From: Dehalococcoidia bacterium
GTDB lineage: Bacteria; Chloroflexota; Dehalococcoidia; UBA2979
DNA: 33,399 nucleotides
Reading direction: 5' to 3'
Assembly: GCA_023228825.1 (NCBI GenBank)
Contig: JALOAL010000023.1
Location: forward strand, 1-33,399
Part shown: positions 1 to 7,760 of the stretch, piece by piece
Layout: each line of letters starts with the position of its first letter
How positions within the stretch are numbered: the first letter of the stretch is position 1
Position numbers and translations under genes: made by a program
The notes under the pieces: generated by a model
What the model saw: only the letters and a program-made list of their open reading frames with translations
Databases searched by the model: none
What the model was told of the DNA's origin: nothing

Positions 1-164
1 CGATCAACCTGCCGGAGGGCATGGAGATGGCGATGCCCGGCGACAACGTGCAGATGGACATTGAACTCATCTACCCGATCGCGATCGAAGAGGGCCTGCG
101 CTTCGCCATCCGTGAGGGTGGCCGCACGGTGGGCGCCGGCGTCGTGACCGAGATCGTCGAGTAA
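1..164 (+). CDS. tuf: Elongation factor Tu, C-terminal fragment
   Basis: The last 53 codons of EF-Tu are readable from base 3 to a TAA at 162-164; the gene starts outside the window. The peptide belongs to the C-terminal beta-barrel (domain 3), with the typical MPGDN stretch and a family-like ending (GRTVGAGVVTEIVE). EF-Tu brings aminoacyl-tRNA to the ribosomal A site in a GTP-dependent way. A tuf gene just upstream of rpsJ is the classical arrangement in which the str operon (rpsL-rpsG-fusA-tuf) runs into the S10 operon. The 44-base gap to rpsJ shows no terminator, so read-through is plausible. Confidence 0.95.
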   Translation, partial: INLPEGMEMAMPGDNVQMDIELIYPIAIEEGLRFAIREGGRTVGAGVVTEIVE

Positions 165-208
165 CGAGCGCGGTAGCGGAACTAGACGAGAGACCAGGCA
201 GGACGCAG

Positions 209-517
209 ATGGCTCAGCAGCGTATCCGGATCAAGTTGAAGGCGTTCGACCATCGCGTCCTGGACGCCTCGGCGAAGCAGATCGTCGAGTCGGCCCAGCG
301 CACGGGTGCGGTGGTTGCTGGCCCGGTCCCGCTGCCCACGCGCATCCGGCGCTACACGGTCATGCGCTCGCCGTTTATCGACAAGGACTCGCGCGACCAG
401 TTCGAGACGCGGACGCACAAGCGTCTGATCGACATCCTCGAACCCACGTCGCGCACGGTGGACACGCTGATGCGGCTGCAACTGCCGTCCGGTGTGGACA
501 TCGAGATCAAGCTGTAA
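209..517 (+). CDS. rpsJ: 30S ribosomal protein S10
   Basis: This 102-residue protein has the normal S10 length and contains the conserved IRIKLKAFDH opening and a PLPTRIRRYTV segment. S10 sits in the 30S head and, in other bacteria, also pairs with NusB in transcription antitermination. The ATG is preceded by GGCAGGACGCAG, a moderate ribosome-binding site. It opens the S10 ribosomal cluster, 44 bases after tuf and 10 bases before rplC. Confidence 0.98.
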   Translation: MAQQRIRIKLKAFDHRVLDASAKQIVESAQRTGAVVAGPVPLPTRIRRYTVMRSPFIDKDSRDQFETRTHKRLIDILEPTSRTVDTLMRLQLPSGVDIEIKL

Positions 518-527
518 GGAAGCCGGC

Positions 528-1448
528 ATGCCTGCAACGAGGTCATCGGCCGGAATGATCGGCCGTAAGGTCGGGATGATGCGTCTCTATGACGGTGGCG
601 GCCGCGCGCGCGGGGTCACGGTCATTGCGCTGGGCCCGAACTACGTGACGCAGGTCCGGACGCCCGAGCGCGACGGCTATGCCGCCGTGCAACTCGGGTT
701 CGCGGGCGACCGCAAGCGGGCCAACCGGCCGGAGCGCGGACATCTGCGCACCGCCGGACTGGAGGGCCGCACGCCGGTCTTGACCCGCCTGCGCGAGTTC
801 CGCCTGGAAGACGCCTCGGCGTACCAGCCCGGCCAGGAAGTGACCGTGGACCAGTTTGAGCCCGGCATGTTCGTGGACGTGACTGCCACGTCCAAGGGCA
901 AGGGCTTCCAGGGTGGCGTGAAGCGGCACAACTTCGGCGGGGGTCCCAAGACCCACGGCCAGTCGGACCGTCATCGCGCGCCCGGGTCTATCGGTTCCGG
1001 CACCACGCCGGGCCGGGTGTTCAAGGGCCAGAAGATGGCAGGGCACATGGGCGCGGAGACGGTGACCATGCTGAACCTGCTGGTGGTGGCCGTGGACGCC
1101 TCCCGGAACCTGCTGTTCGTGCAGGGCTCCGTGCCCGGCGCGCGTAACGGCATGCTCACGGTGGCGGCGGCTCGGCGCCCCGCCCTGAAGGAATACAACC
1201 CGCCGGTGATCGCCCCCCTGGGCGGCGACCTGGCGGTGGACGACGAGGCGCCGGAGGACACCGAGGCGACCGAGGTGGCTGAGGCGACCGAGGTCATCGA
1301 GGAGACCCCGACTGCCGAGGCTGCGGGGGAGACGCCTGTCGCGGAGGCTTCGGACGAAGCGGACGAGGCGAGAGCCGCGACTCCTACCGCCGAGGCTGCT
1401 GCTGACGACGCCGGTGAAGCGGTCGCTGAAGACGAGGCGCAGTCATGA
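528..1448 (+). CDS. rplC: 50S ribosomal protein L3 with long acidic C-terminal tail
   Basis: L3 is an early 50S assembly protein near the peptidyl-transferase centre. The start is placed at ATG 528 because AAGGAAG lies just upstream and the protein then begins near the usual GMIGRKVGM segment; longer in-frame starts would overlap rpsJ. The core (about residues 1-230) carries TSKGKGFQGGVKRHNF and the RAPGSIG and GQKMAGHMG motifs. The protein is 306 residues, about 95 longer than typical L3. Residues from about 234 onward form a low-complexity Glu/Ala/Thr-rich acidic tail containing EATEV repeats. The tail is in frame and ends by overlapping rplD by 4 bases (ATGA), so it is not a misread stop. 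Confidence 0.97.
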   Translation: MPATRSSAGMIGRKVGMMRLYDGGGRARGVTVIALGPNYVTQVRTPERDGYAAVQLGFAGDRKRANRPERGHLRTAGLEGRTPVLTRLREFRLEDASAYQPGQEVTVDQFEPGMFVDVTATSKGKGFQGGVKRHNFGGGPKTHGQSDRHRAPGSIGSGTTPGRVFKGQKMAGHMGAETVTMLNLLVVAVDASRNLLFVQGSVPGARNGMLTVAAARRPALKEYNPPVIAPLGGDLAVDDEAPEDTEATEVAEATEVIEETPTAEAAGETPVAEASDEADEARAATPTAEAAADDAGEAVAEDEAQS

Positions 1449-2125
1449 AGTTGCAGGTGATCGACTTCGCCGGGCAGCCGACCCAGGAGATCGAAGTGGA
1501 CGATGCGGTGTTCGGCATTGAGCCGAACGAGCCGGTGGTCCACCAGACGTTGCTGGCGCAACTGGCATCGCGTCGTGCGGGGACGCACAACACCAAGAGC
1601 CGCGGCCAGGTGGCCGGTTCGTCTCGCAAGATCCGCCGCCAGAAGGGCCTGGGTATGTCCCGCCAGGGCAACATCCGCGGGCCGCAGCACAGGGGTGGCG
1701 GGGTGATCTTTGGGCCCACGCCGCGCGACTACACGCAGCGGCTGCCGAAGCGCATGCGCCGCCTGGCCATCCGCTCCGTCCTCTCCGCGCGGGCGGCGGA
1801 CGGCCGCCTGAAGGTGGTGGAGGGGCACTCGCTGGAGGCGCCGTCCACGAAGGCGGTGGTGGGGCTGCTGCAGGCCGCGCAGGCCGGCAAGTCCGCGCTG
1901 CTGGTGACGGGCGCAAAGGACCAGGTGCTGCTGAAGTCCGCCCGCAACATCGACGGGGCGTCCATGGTGACGGCGGACACATTGAACGTGGCGGACATGC
2001 TGGCGCACCACACGCTGGTGCTGACGGTGGACGCCGTGCGGCGCGCGGAGGCGCTGTGGGGCGGCGAGCGCGCGTCCGGCCGTCCTCGAACAGCCATGGC
2101 CCTCGAGGCCGGGGCGGAGGCGTAA
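1445..2125 (+). CDS. rplD: 50S ribosomal protein L4
   Basis: This is a 226-residue L4 with the long basic loop that lines the peptide exit tunnel (residues about 45-100, including TKSRGQVAGSSRK and RGGGVIFGPTPRDY). L4 in enterobacteria also represses the S10 operon, but no such leader is visible here. Its ATG overlaps the rplC stop by 4 bases, implying translational coupling. Three bases separate it from rplW. The C-terminus is slightly Ala-rich but otherwise ordinary. Confidence 0.98.
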   Translation: MKLQVIDFAGQPTQEIEVDDAVFGIEPNEPVVHQTLLAQLASRRAGTHNTKSRGQVAGSSRKIRRQKGLGMSRQGNIRGPQHRGGGVIFGPTPRDYTQRLPKRMRRLAIRSVLSARAADGRLKVVEGHSLEAPSTKAVVGLLQAAQAGKSALLVTGAKDQVLLKSARNIDGASMVTADTLNVADMLAHHTLVLTVDAVRRAEALWGGERASGRPRTAMALEAGAEA

Positions 2126-2128
2126 GCA

Positions 2129-2431
2129 ATGCCGAAGGAGATCCACGCGTACGAGGTGCTGCGGCGGCCGGTGGTGACGGAGAAGTCCACTGCCCTGGCT
2201 GGCCAGCGCAAGTACGTCTTCGAGGTCGCGCTGGGCGCGAACAAGCCTCAGATCAAGGACGCCGTGGAGCGCGCCTTCGACGTGAAGGTGCACTCGGTGA
2301 ACACCACCATGGTGCGCGGCGCCCGCAAGAAGAACCGCTACGGGCGTCCCACGGGCGACGTGCCGCGCTGGAAGAAGGCGATCGTCACGCTCGTTGAGGG
2401 CGGCGCGATCGAATTCTTCGAAGGCGTGTAG
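2129..2431 (+). CDS. rplW: 50S ribosomal protein L23
   Basis: At 100 residues this is a normal-length L23, with the RRPVVTEKS opening, the KYVFEV strand and the NTTMVRGARKKNRYGR loop that contacts 23S rRNA. L23 sits at the tunnel exit and is the docking site for trigger factor and SRP. It lies 3 bases after rplD and 10 bases before rplB, in the usual S10-operon order. Confidence 0.98.
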   Translation: MPKEIHAYEVLRRPVVTEKSTALAGQRKYVFEVALGANKPQIKDAVERAFDVKVHSVNTTMVRGARKKNRYGRPTGDVPRWKKAIVTLVEGGAIEFFEGV

Positions 2432-2441
2432 GGGGACCGGT

Positions 2442-3275
2442 ATGCCGATTCAGAACTTCCGTCCCACCTCGCCTGGCCGTCGCGGCGCCTCTGGCTTCAC
2501 CTTCGAGGAACTGACGAAGAAGAAGCCGGAGAAGCGGCTGCTGGCCAGCAAGAAGAGGATCTCCGGCCGCAGTGGCGGTAAGATCTCCGTGCGTCACCGC
2601 GGTGGCGGGGCGAAGCGCCGCATCCGCATCATCGACTTCAAGCGCGACAAGATCGGCGTGCCGGGCACCGTGCGCGCCATCGAGTATGACCCCGGGCGGT
2701 CGGCGCGCATTGCGCTGGTGTTCTACGCGGACGGGGACAAGCGCTACATTCTGGCGCCAGACGGCCTGAAGGTCGGCGCCTCGATCGTCAGCGGTCCTGA
2801 CGCGCCGATTGCGCTGGGGAACTCGCTGCCGCTGTCCGCCATTCCCACGGGCACGGCAGTGCACAACGTAGAGATGATCCCGGGACGGGGCGGCCAATTG
2901 GCCCGTTCCGCCGGGTCCAGCATCCAGTTGATGGCGCGGGATCAGGGCTACGCGCTGCTCCGCATGCCGTCTGGTGAGATGCGCCAGGTGCTGGAGGGTT
3001 GCCGCGCGACCATCGGTTCGGTGGGCAACCTGGAGCACCAGCAGATCAAACTCGGCAAGGCGGGGCGCAGCCGGCACCGCGGACGCCGTCCGCAGGTGCG
3101 GGGCTCCGTGATGAACGCCGTTGACCACCCGCACGGCGGTGGTGAGGGCAAGTCCCCGGTGGGCATGCCCGGGCCGAAGACCCCGTGGGGCAAGCCCACG
3201 CTGGGGTACCGCACGCGCAACAGCAAGCGGACCGACAAGTACATCGTCCGCCGCCGTGGCGCGGGCCGGCGTTAG
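2442..3275 (+). CDS. rplB: 50S ribosomal protein L2
   Basis: This 277-residue L2 is close to the standard length (about 275). It has the GRNSxG-like RSGGKISVRHRGGGAKR region, the SH3-like central domain, and the diagnostic VMNAVDHPHGGGEGK motif near the C-terminus, whose histidine is important for peptidyl transfer. ATG 2442 is chosen because MPIQNFRPTSPGRRG matches the family start; the upstream ATG at 2394 lies inside rplW. The ribosome-binding site is GGGGGA. Confidence 0.98.
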   Translation: MPIQNFRPTSPGRRGASGFTFEELTKKKPEKRLLASKKRISGRSGGKISVRHRGGGAKRRIRIIDFKRDKIGVPGTVRAIEYDPGRSARIALVFYADGDKRYILAPDGLKVGASIVSGPDAPIALGNSLPLSAIPTGTAVHNVEMIPGRGGQLARSAGSSIQLMARDQGYALLRMPSGEMRQVLEGCRATIGSVGNLEHQQIKLGKAGRSRHRGRRPQVRGSVMNAVDHPHGGGEGKSPVGMPGPKTPWGKPTLGYRTRNSKRTDKYIVRRRGAGRR

Positions 3276-3287
3276 GAGGTACGGGTA

Positions 3288-3572
3288 ATGTCTCGCTCGA
3301 CGAAGAAGGGCCCGTACGTCCACCCGAAACTGTGGAAGAAGGTACTGGCCAACCAGTCTGTGGAGCGCCGCGAAATCATCCGCACCTGGTCGCGCGCAAG
3401 CACGATCCTGCCGGAGATGGTGGGCATCACGATTGCCGTATACGACGGCCGCCGGCACGTGCCGGTGCTGTGCACGGAGAACATGGTGGGCCACAAACTG
3501 GGCGAGTTCTCGTTCACGCGGACCTTCCGCGGGCACAAGGGCAAGTCCGAGTTGACCTCGAGGAAGCGCTAA
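3288..3572 (+). CDS. rpsS: 30S ribosomal protein S19
   Basis: At 94 residues this is a normal S19, starting with the family signature MSRSTKKGPYV and ending with the GEFSFTRTFRGHKGK segment that contacts 16S rRNA in the 30S head near the A-site finger. A strong AGGAGG site precedes the ATG. Its TAA overlaps the rplV ATG by one base (TAATG), giving stop-start coupling. Confidence 0.98.
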   Translation: MSRSTKKGPYVHPKLWKKVLANQSVERREIIRTWSRASTILPEMVGITIAVYDGRRHVPVLCTENMVGHKLGEFSFTRTFRGHKGKSELTSRKR

Positions 3573-3910
3573 TGGAAGTCCGCGCACTCGCGAAGGATCA
3601 GCCTGTCTCGCCCCGCAAGGTGCGGCTGTTGCTGCACGTGATCGAGGGCAAGCCCGTGGACGAGGCGTTGACGTTGCTGGAGTTCATGCCCCAGCCGTCC
3701 GCCCGCATGGTCTGGAAAGTCCTGAAGTCCGCGGCTTCCAACGCGGAGAACAACTTTGACCTGAACCCGGACGGGCTCCGGGTCAAGAAGGCGGTGGCCG
3801 GCGACGGCCGCACGCTGAAGCGGTGGCGCGCTCGGTCGCGTGGGCGTGCGGCTCCGATCCGCAAGCGCTACGCGCACATCGAGGTCGTCGTCGAGGGAGA
3901 CGAGTACTAA
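3572..3910 (+). CDS. rplV: 50S ribosomal protein L22
   Basis: This 112-residue L22 has the SPRKVRLLLHVIEGK opening and the long beta-hairpin whose tip (RTLKRWRARSRGRA) reaches the narrowest part of the exit tunnel, a known site of macrolide-resistance mutations. ATG 3572 overlaps the rpsS stop by one base. The final adenine of its own stop codon again begins the next gene (rpsC), so three consecutive genes are chained by TAATG junctions. Confidence 0.98.
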   Translation: MEVRALAKDQPVSPRKVRLLLHVIEGKPVDEALTLLEFMPQPSARMVWKVLKSAASNAENNFDLNPDGLRVKKAVAGDGRTLKRWRARSRGRAAPIRKRYAHIEVVVEGDEY

Positions 3911-4581
3911 TGGGCCGGAAGGTACACCCGTACGGGTTCCGGGTGGGCGTGACCAAGGACTGGCAGTCCAAGTGGTTCGCCACCCACACCCAGTACGCCG
4001 ACCTGGCGCTGGAGGACAAGCGTCTCCGCGACCTCATCATGCGCACGCTGCCGGACGCCGGTGTGGCGCGCATTGCGGTGGAGCGCAACGCCAACCAGAT
4101 CACGCTGACGGTCTTCACCGCGAAGCCGGGCATCGTGATCGGCCGGGGCGGGCAGAACGCGGAGATGCTGCGCACGCTGCTGCAGAACGCCACGGACAAG
4201 CGCGTGCGCCTGAACATCGAGGAAATCCGGGTGCCGGAACTGGACGCTTTCCTAGTGGCCCGTTCCGTGGCGGACCAGTTGGAGCGCCGGGTGGCGTTCC
4301 GGCGGGCGATGAAGCAGTCCGTGCAGCGCACAATGCAGCGCGGCGCCCTGGGGTGCCGCATCAAGATCGGCGGACGCCTGGGCGGCTCGGAGATGTCGCG
4401 CGTGGAGCAGGAGATGCAGGGCCAGGTGCCGCTGCACACGCTGCGCGCGGACATTGACTACGGCCAGGCGGAGGCCCGGACGACGTTCGGGGTCATCGGC
4501 GTGAAGTGCTGGATTAACAAGGGCGAGATCACGCCGGAGAACAACCCGCTGTACGTCGCCTCCGTCGAGGGGAGCGAGTAA
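3910..4581 (+). CDS. rpsC: 30S ribosomal protein S3
   Basis: This 223-residue S3 starts with the signature MGRKVHPYGFRVGV. It holds a type-II KH domain with the GIVIGRGGQNAEMLR loop and the C-terminal RIKIGGRLGGSEMSR domain. S3 forms part of the mRNA entry tunnel and its helicase activity on the 30S. The start at 3910 overlaps the rplV stop by one base. Four bases separate it from rplP. Confidence 0.98.
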   Translation: MGRKVHPYGFRVGVTKDWQSKWFATHTQYADLALEDKRLRDLIMRTLPDAGVARIAVERNANQITLTVFTAKPGIVIGRGGQNAEMLRTLLQNATDKRVRLNIEEIRVPELDAFLVARSVADQLERRVAFRRAMKQSVQRTMQRGALGCRIKIGGRLGGSEMSRVEQEMQGQVPLHTLRADIDYGQAEARTTFGVIGVKCWINKGEITPENNPLYVASVEGSE

Positions 4582-4585
4582 CGCC

Positions 4586-5005
4586 ATGTTGATGCCTCGT
4601 CGGACCAAGTACCGGAAGTCCATGCGGGGGAAGATGCGTGGCGCCGCCACGCGCGGAAACTCCGTGGCGTTCGGTGAGTTTGGGCTGCAGGCGCAGACCA
4701 GCGGGTGGGTGGACGCGCGGCAGATCGAGTCTGCGCGTCGCGCCATCACCGGCACCCTGCGCCGTGGCGGCAAGGTGTGGATCCGCATCTTCCCGGACAA
4801 GCCGGTCTCCAAGAAGCCGGTAGAAGTCCGCATGGGTGGCGGCAAGGGCGCAAACGACCGCTGGGTCTGCGTGGTGCGCCGCGGCCGCGTGCTCTTCGAG
4901 GTGGCGGGTGTGCCGGAGGATCGCGCGCGGGAGGCGTTCCGCAAGGCCCATCACAAACTACCGGTGGACACCAAGGTGATCGCCCGCGAGGAGGTCTACC
5001 AGTGA
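4586..5005 (+). CDS. rplP: 50S ribosomal protein L16
   Basis: L16 (139 residues) opens with the MLMPRRTKYRK signature and contains GSVAFGEFGLQA-like (NSVAFGEFGLQA) and KVWIRIFPDKPVSKKP segments. It organises the aminoacyl-tRNA binding region of the 50S. The stop TGA overlaps the GTG start of rpmC by 4 bases (GTGA), suggesting coupled translation. Confidence 0.98.
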   Translation: MLMPRRTKYRKSMRGKMRGAATRGNSVAFGEFGLQAQTSGWVDARQIESARRAITGTLRRGGKVWIRIFPDKPVSKKPVEVRMGGGKGANDRWVCVVRRGRVLFEVAGVPEDRAREAFRKAHHKLPVDTKVIAREEVYQ

Positions 5006-5217
5006 GCCGGCAAGACGTGCGGGAACTGCGCGAGCAGTCCGTGGAGGCTCTGGAGAAGGAACTGGAAGGGGCGCACGAGTCGCTGTTCAAGTTCCGCTTC
5101 CAGGCGGCCACCCGACAACTGGCTGACAACAGCCAGATCAAAAAGAACCGGCGCCGCGTGGCGCTGATCAAGACGTTGCTGCACGAGCGCCGTACCGGCG
5201 CCGCGACTGGCGAGTAG
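5002..5217 (+). CDS. rpmC: 50S ribosomal protein L29
   Basis: A 71-residue L29 is encoded from a GTG at 5002 that overlaps the L16 stop. The helical hairpin typical of L29 is readable: an N-terminal helix around DVRELREQSVEALEKELEGA, the LFKFRFQAATRQL segment and the basic IKKNRRRVALIKTLLHER helix. L29 lies beside L23 at the exit tunnel. No ATG exists at a suitable place, so GTG is the only reasonable start. Confidence 0.97.
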   Translation: MSRQDVRELREQSVEALEKELEGAHESLFKFRFQAATRQLADNSQIKKNRRRVALIKTLLHERRTGAATGE

Positions 5218-5227
5218 GGACTGAGTG

Positions 5228-5731
5228 ATGGCCGAAGAACGTACGGTCAACCGCAAGTCGCGGGTGGGCACCGTGGTGTCCGACAAGAACGACAAGACCA
5301 TTGTGGTGTCCGTGGGGCGCACGTCGCGCCACCGGCTCTACCACAAGGTCATCCGTCGCTCCAAGAACTACCACGCCCACGACGAGGAGAACACCGCGTC
5401 CCTGGGCGACCTGGTACGCATCGAGGAAGCACGGCCGACCAGCAAGACCAAGCGCTGGCGCCTGGTGGAGATCCTGACGGAGCGCGAGGTTGCTCGCGTG
5501 GCTCCGGAGTCGATCGACCAGTCGCTGGTGGAAGAGGTGGAGCAGTCCGCCCGCGCCGTTGAGGAAGAGCCGGCTGCAGAGGTTGCCGCTTCCGAGCCGG
5601 TCGCTGCGGCTGCACCCGAAGCGCCCGAGGCCTCCGCGGAGGCTGCGGCGGGCGCCGAAGAGTCTGGCGCTGGCGAGTCTGGCACTGGGGAATCTGGCAC
5701 TGGCGAGTCTGGTGAGCAGGGAGCGAACTAG
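5228..5731 (+). CDS. rpsQ: 30S ribosomal protein S17 with repeat-bearing acidic tail
   Basis: The core (about residues 1-88) is a canonical S17 OB fold with RVGTVVSDKNDKTIVV, the YKHKVIRRSKNYHAHDE-like loop and ARPTSKTKRWRLVEI. S17 is a primary 16S rRNA binder. ATG 5228 is preferred over the GTG three bases upstream. Normal S17 is about 80-90 residues; here residues about 89-167 add an Ala/Glu-rich tail ending in three GESGTG-like units. The DNA under that end is a 15-bp tandem repeat (5660-5713). The gene ends directly before the rplN ATG. Confidence 0.96.
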   Translation: MAEERTVNRKSRVGTVVSDKNDKTIVVSVGRTSRHRLYHKVIRRSKNYHAHDEENTASLGDLVRIEEARPTSKTKRWRLVEILTEREVARVAPESIDQSLVEEVEQSARAVEEEPAAEVAASEPVAAAAPEAPEASAEAAAGAEESGAGESGTGESGTGESGEQGAN

Positions 5732-6103
5732 ATGATCCAGCAGGAGTCCCGGCTGAAGGTCGCCGACAACTCCGGCGCGCGCGAGATCCTCTGTATCCGC
5801 GTGCTGGGGGGATCCGGGCGCCGCTACGCACGGGTGGGGGACATCATTGTCGCCACCGTGAAGGAGGCGCAGCCGAACGGGAACGTGAAGGCGGGGGACG
5901 TGGTGCGCGCCGTGGTGGTGCGGACCACGCAGCCCGTGCAGCGGGCGGACGGCTCCGTGATCCGTTTCGACGAGAACGCGGCGGTCCTGGTGAACGACCG
6001 CCAGGGCAACCCGCGCGGGACGCGCATCTTTGGCCCGGTGGCCCGGGAACTGCGCGACTCCCGCTTCATGCGCATCATCTCGCTGGCTCCGGAGGTGCTC
6101 TAG
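5732..6103 (+). CDS. rplN: 50S ribosomal protein L14
   Basis: This 123-residue L14 opens with MIQQESRLKVADNSGA, the family signature, and contains GDIIVATVKEA and the conserved RGTRIFGPVARELR segment. L14 forms an intersubunit bridge and is the docking point for RsfS. Its ATG directly follows the rpsQ stop. Its TAG stop overlaps the GTG start of rplX by one base. Confidence 0.98.
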   Translation: MIQQESRLKVADNSGAREILCIRVLGGSGRRYARVGDIIVATVKEAQPNGNVKAGDVVRAVVVRTTQPVQRADGSVIRFDENAAVLVNDRQGNPRGTRIFGPVARELRDSRFMRIISLAPEVL

Positions 6104-6420
6104 TGGCAGCGAAGATCAAGCGAAATGACCAGGTCCAGGTGATGACGGGCAAGGACCGTGGTCGCCGGGGCGAGGTGCGCCAGGTGCTGACCGGCGACGG
6201 CCGCGCGATTGTGACCGGGATCAACATGGTCCGGAAGCACCGCAAGTCCGGTGGCCCTCAGCAGCCGGGCGGCATCATGGACATGGAGGCGCCGATCCAG
6301 CTGGCCAACCTGGCGGTGGTGTGTCGCGCGTGTGGGAACCCCACCCGCGTGGGCTTCCGCCCGCTGGAGGATGGCCGCAAGGTGCGCGTCTGCAAGAAGT
6401 GCGACGAGGCGATCGACTAA
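6103..6420 (+). CDS. rplX: 50S ribosomal protein L24, zinc-ribbon form
   Basis: L24 (105 residues) starts at a GTG that overlaps the L14 stop. The KOW motif (KRNDQVQVMTGKDRGRRGEV) initiates the fold, followed by the GINMVRKHRK and GGIMDMEAPIQLANL segments. The C-terminal part carries two CxxC pairs (C74/C77 and C97/C100), a zinc-ribbon-type arrangement found in some bacterial L24 proteins and absent from the E. coli form. L24 is an assembly initiator of the 50S. Stop and next start overlap as TAATG. Confidence 0.97.
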   Translation: MAAKIKRNDQVQVMTGKDRGRRGEVRQVLTGDGRAIVTGINMVRKHRKSGGPQQPGGIMDMEAPIQLANLAVVCRACGNPTRVGFRPLEDGRKVRVCKKCDEAID

Positions 6421-6986
6421 TGGCTACTGCACAGGCAACCGTCCAGCCTCGACTCCTCGTCCGCTTCCGCGAGTCCATCGCGGGGGAGTTGCGGCAGGAG
6501 TTCGGCTACCAGAACGCCATGGAGGTCCCCACCGTCACCAAGATTGCGGTGAACGTGGGCCTGGGCGAGGCCGTGGAGAACGCGAACGCGGTGGAGGCGG
6601 CGACGAAGGACCTTGCCGCCATCACCGGGCAGCGGCCGTACGTGCGGCGCTCCAAGCAGGCGATCTCCAACTTCAAACTGCGGGAGGGGATGCCCATTGG
6701 CGTCTCCGCGACCCTGCGTGGCGCCCGCATGTGGGAGTTCCTGGACCGGCTGCTGTCGGCCGGCCTGCCGCGCATCAGAGACTTCCGTGGCGTGTCGGAC
6801 GAGGCGTTCGACGGCCGTGGGAACTACTCCCTGGGCATCACGGAGCAACTCATCTTCCCGGAACTGTCGTTTGACGACGTGGACCGGGTGCGTGGGCTGC
6901 AGGTGAACATCGTGACCTCCGCGAAGAGTGACGCGGAGGGGAAGCGGCTGCTCGAGTTGCTCGGCATGCCGTTCGTGAAGAAGTAG
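6420..6986 (+). CDS. rplE: 50S ribosomal protein L5
   Basis: This 188-residue L5 begins at the TAATG junction with rplX. It shows the conserved KIAVNVGLGEA stretch, RRSKQAISNFKLREGMPIG, and the FRGVSDEAFDGRGNYSLGI and EQLIFPE motifs. L5 binds 5S rRNA and contacts the P-site tRNA and S13 across the subunit interface. The length is slightly above the usual 178-180 because of a short N-terminal extension (MATAQATVQPRL). Confidence 0.98.
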   Translation: MATAQATVQPRLLVRFRESIAGELRQEFGYQNAMEVPTVTKIAVNVGLGEAVENANAVEAATKDLAAITGQRPYVRRSKQAISNFKLREGMPIGVSATLRGARMWEFLDRLLSAGLPRIRDFRGVSDEAFDGRGNYSLGITEQLIFPELSFDDVDRVRGLQVNIVTSAKSDAEGKRLLELLGMPFVKK

Positions 6987-6992
6987 GGCCGT

Positions 6993-7298
6993 ATGGCGAA
7001 AGAATCCAAGGTGGCCCGCAACGCGCAGCGGGAGCACATGATCAGGCAGTACGCCGCGAAGCGGAAGGAACTGCAAGCGATCATCAAGGACCCCAACGCC
7101 TCTGACGAGGCGAAGATGGACGCCTACCAGCGTCTGTACAAGATCCCGCGCGACTCAAGCCCCACCCGGTTTGTGAACCGGTGCCAGGTGTCTGGACGGC
7201 CGCGGGCGTACATGCGGGACTTTGGGGTTTCGCGCATCGTGTTTAGAGAACTGGCGCGCCAGGGCATGCTCCCGGGCGTGAAGAAGGCTTCGTGGTAG
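6993..7298 (+). CDS. rpsN: 30S ribosomal protein S14, long zinc-free form
   Basis: At 101 residues this is the long (type C-minus) S14, as in E. coli. Only one cysteine (in NRCQVSGRPRAYMRDFGVSR) remains, so the CxxC-CxxC zinc site of the 61-residue form is absent. S14 is a late-assembling protein of the 30S head. It is 6 bases after rplE, followed by a 54-base gap with a strong GGAGGAAGG site before rpsH. The zinc-free form contrasts with zinc-type S4, L24 and L36 in the same cluster. Confidence 0.97.
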   Translation: MAKESKVARNAQREHMIRQYAAKRKELQAIIKDPNASDEAKMDAYQRLYKIPRDSSPTRFVNRCQVSGRPRAYMRDFGVSRIVFRELARQGMLPGVKKASW

Positions 7299-7352
7299 TC
7301 GGCTGCGCTCGCTAGGCAGACCGAAACACACGGAGGAAGGCAGGCGACGCGG

Positions 7353-7751
7353 ATGACGACATCCGATCCGCTGGCAGACATGTTTACGCGCATCCGCAAC
7401 GCGGCTGCCGCTCACCACGTCGAGGTCAAAGTGCCCTCGTCCCGGGTGAAGCGTGCAGTGGCGGAGGTGCTCCAGCAGGAAGGGTTCCTGCGCGGGATCT
7501 CGGAAGTGACCGAGGGCCCTCGTGATTACCTGAAACTGGACATCACCTACGCGGATGACCGGAAGGCAATCCTGTCAGGTATCCGGCGGGTTTCCCGCCC
7601 CGGGCTGCGCGTGTACGTCAGCAAGCAAGAGATCCCGCGGGTCTTCGGTGGCCTCGGGATCGCCATCATGAGCACGTCGCAGGGTGTGATGTCCGGCCGC
7701 GAGGCCTGGCGTCGCAAGATCGGCGGCGAAGTGCTCTGTTACGTCTGGTAG
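7353..7751 (+). CDS. rpsH: 30S ribosomal protein S8
   Basis: The 132-residue S8 has the DPLADMFTRIRNA opening and the C-terminal GLGIAIMSTSQGVMSGREA signature with the final GGEVLCYVW. S8 binds the central domain of 16S rRNA and in enterobacteria represses the spc operon through a site near rplE; no equivalent could be identified by eye. The start follows GGAGGAAGG by an unusually long spacing (about 14 bases), but the N-terminus fits the family. Confidence 0.98.
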   Translation: MTTSDPLADMFTRIRNAAAAHHVEVKVPSSRVKRAVAEVLQQEGFLRGISEVTEGPRDYLKLDITYADDRKAILSGIRRVSRPGLRVYVSKQEIPRVFGGLGIAIMSTSQGVMSGREAWRRKIGGEVLCYVW

Positions 7752-7760
7752 GGGCGCGCG

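Noticed and set aside
971..2293. Long minus-strand open frame (440 codons) opposite rplC-rplD-rplW
   Set aside because: It is an antisense shadow in GC-rich DNA: low-complexity, Arg/His/Leu-rich translation with no family resemblance, opposite three certain ribosomal genes.
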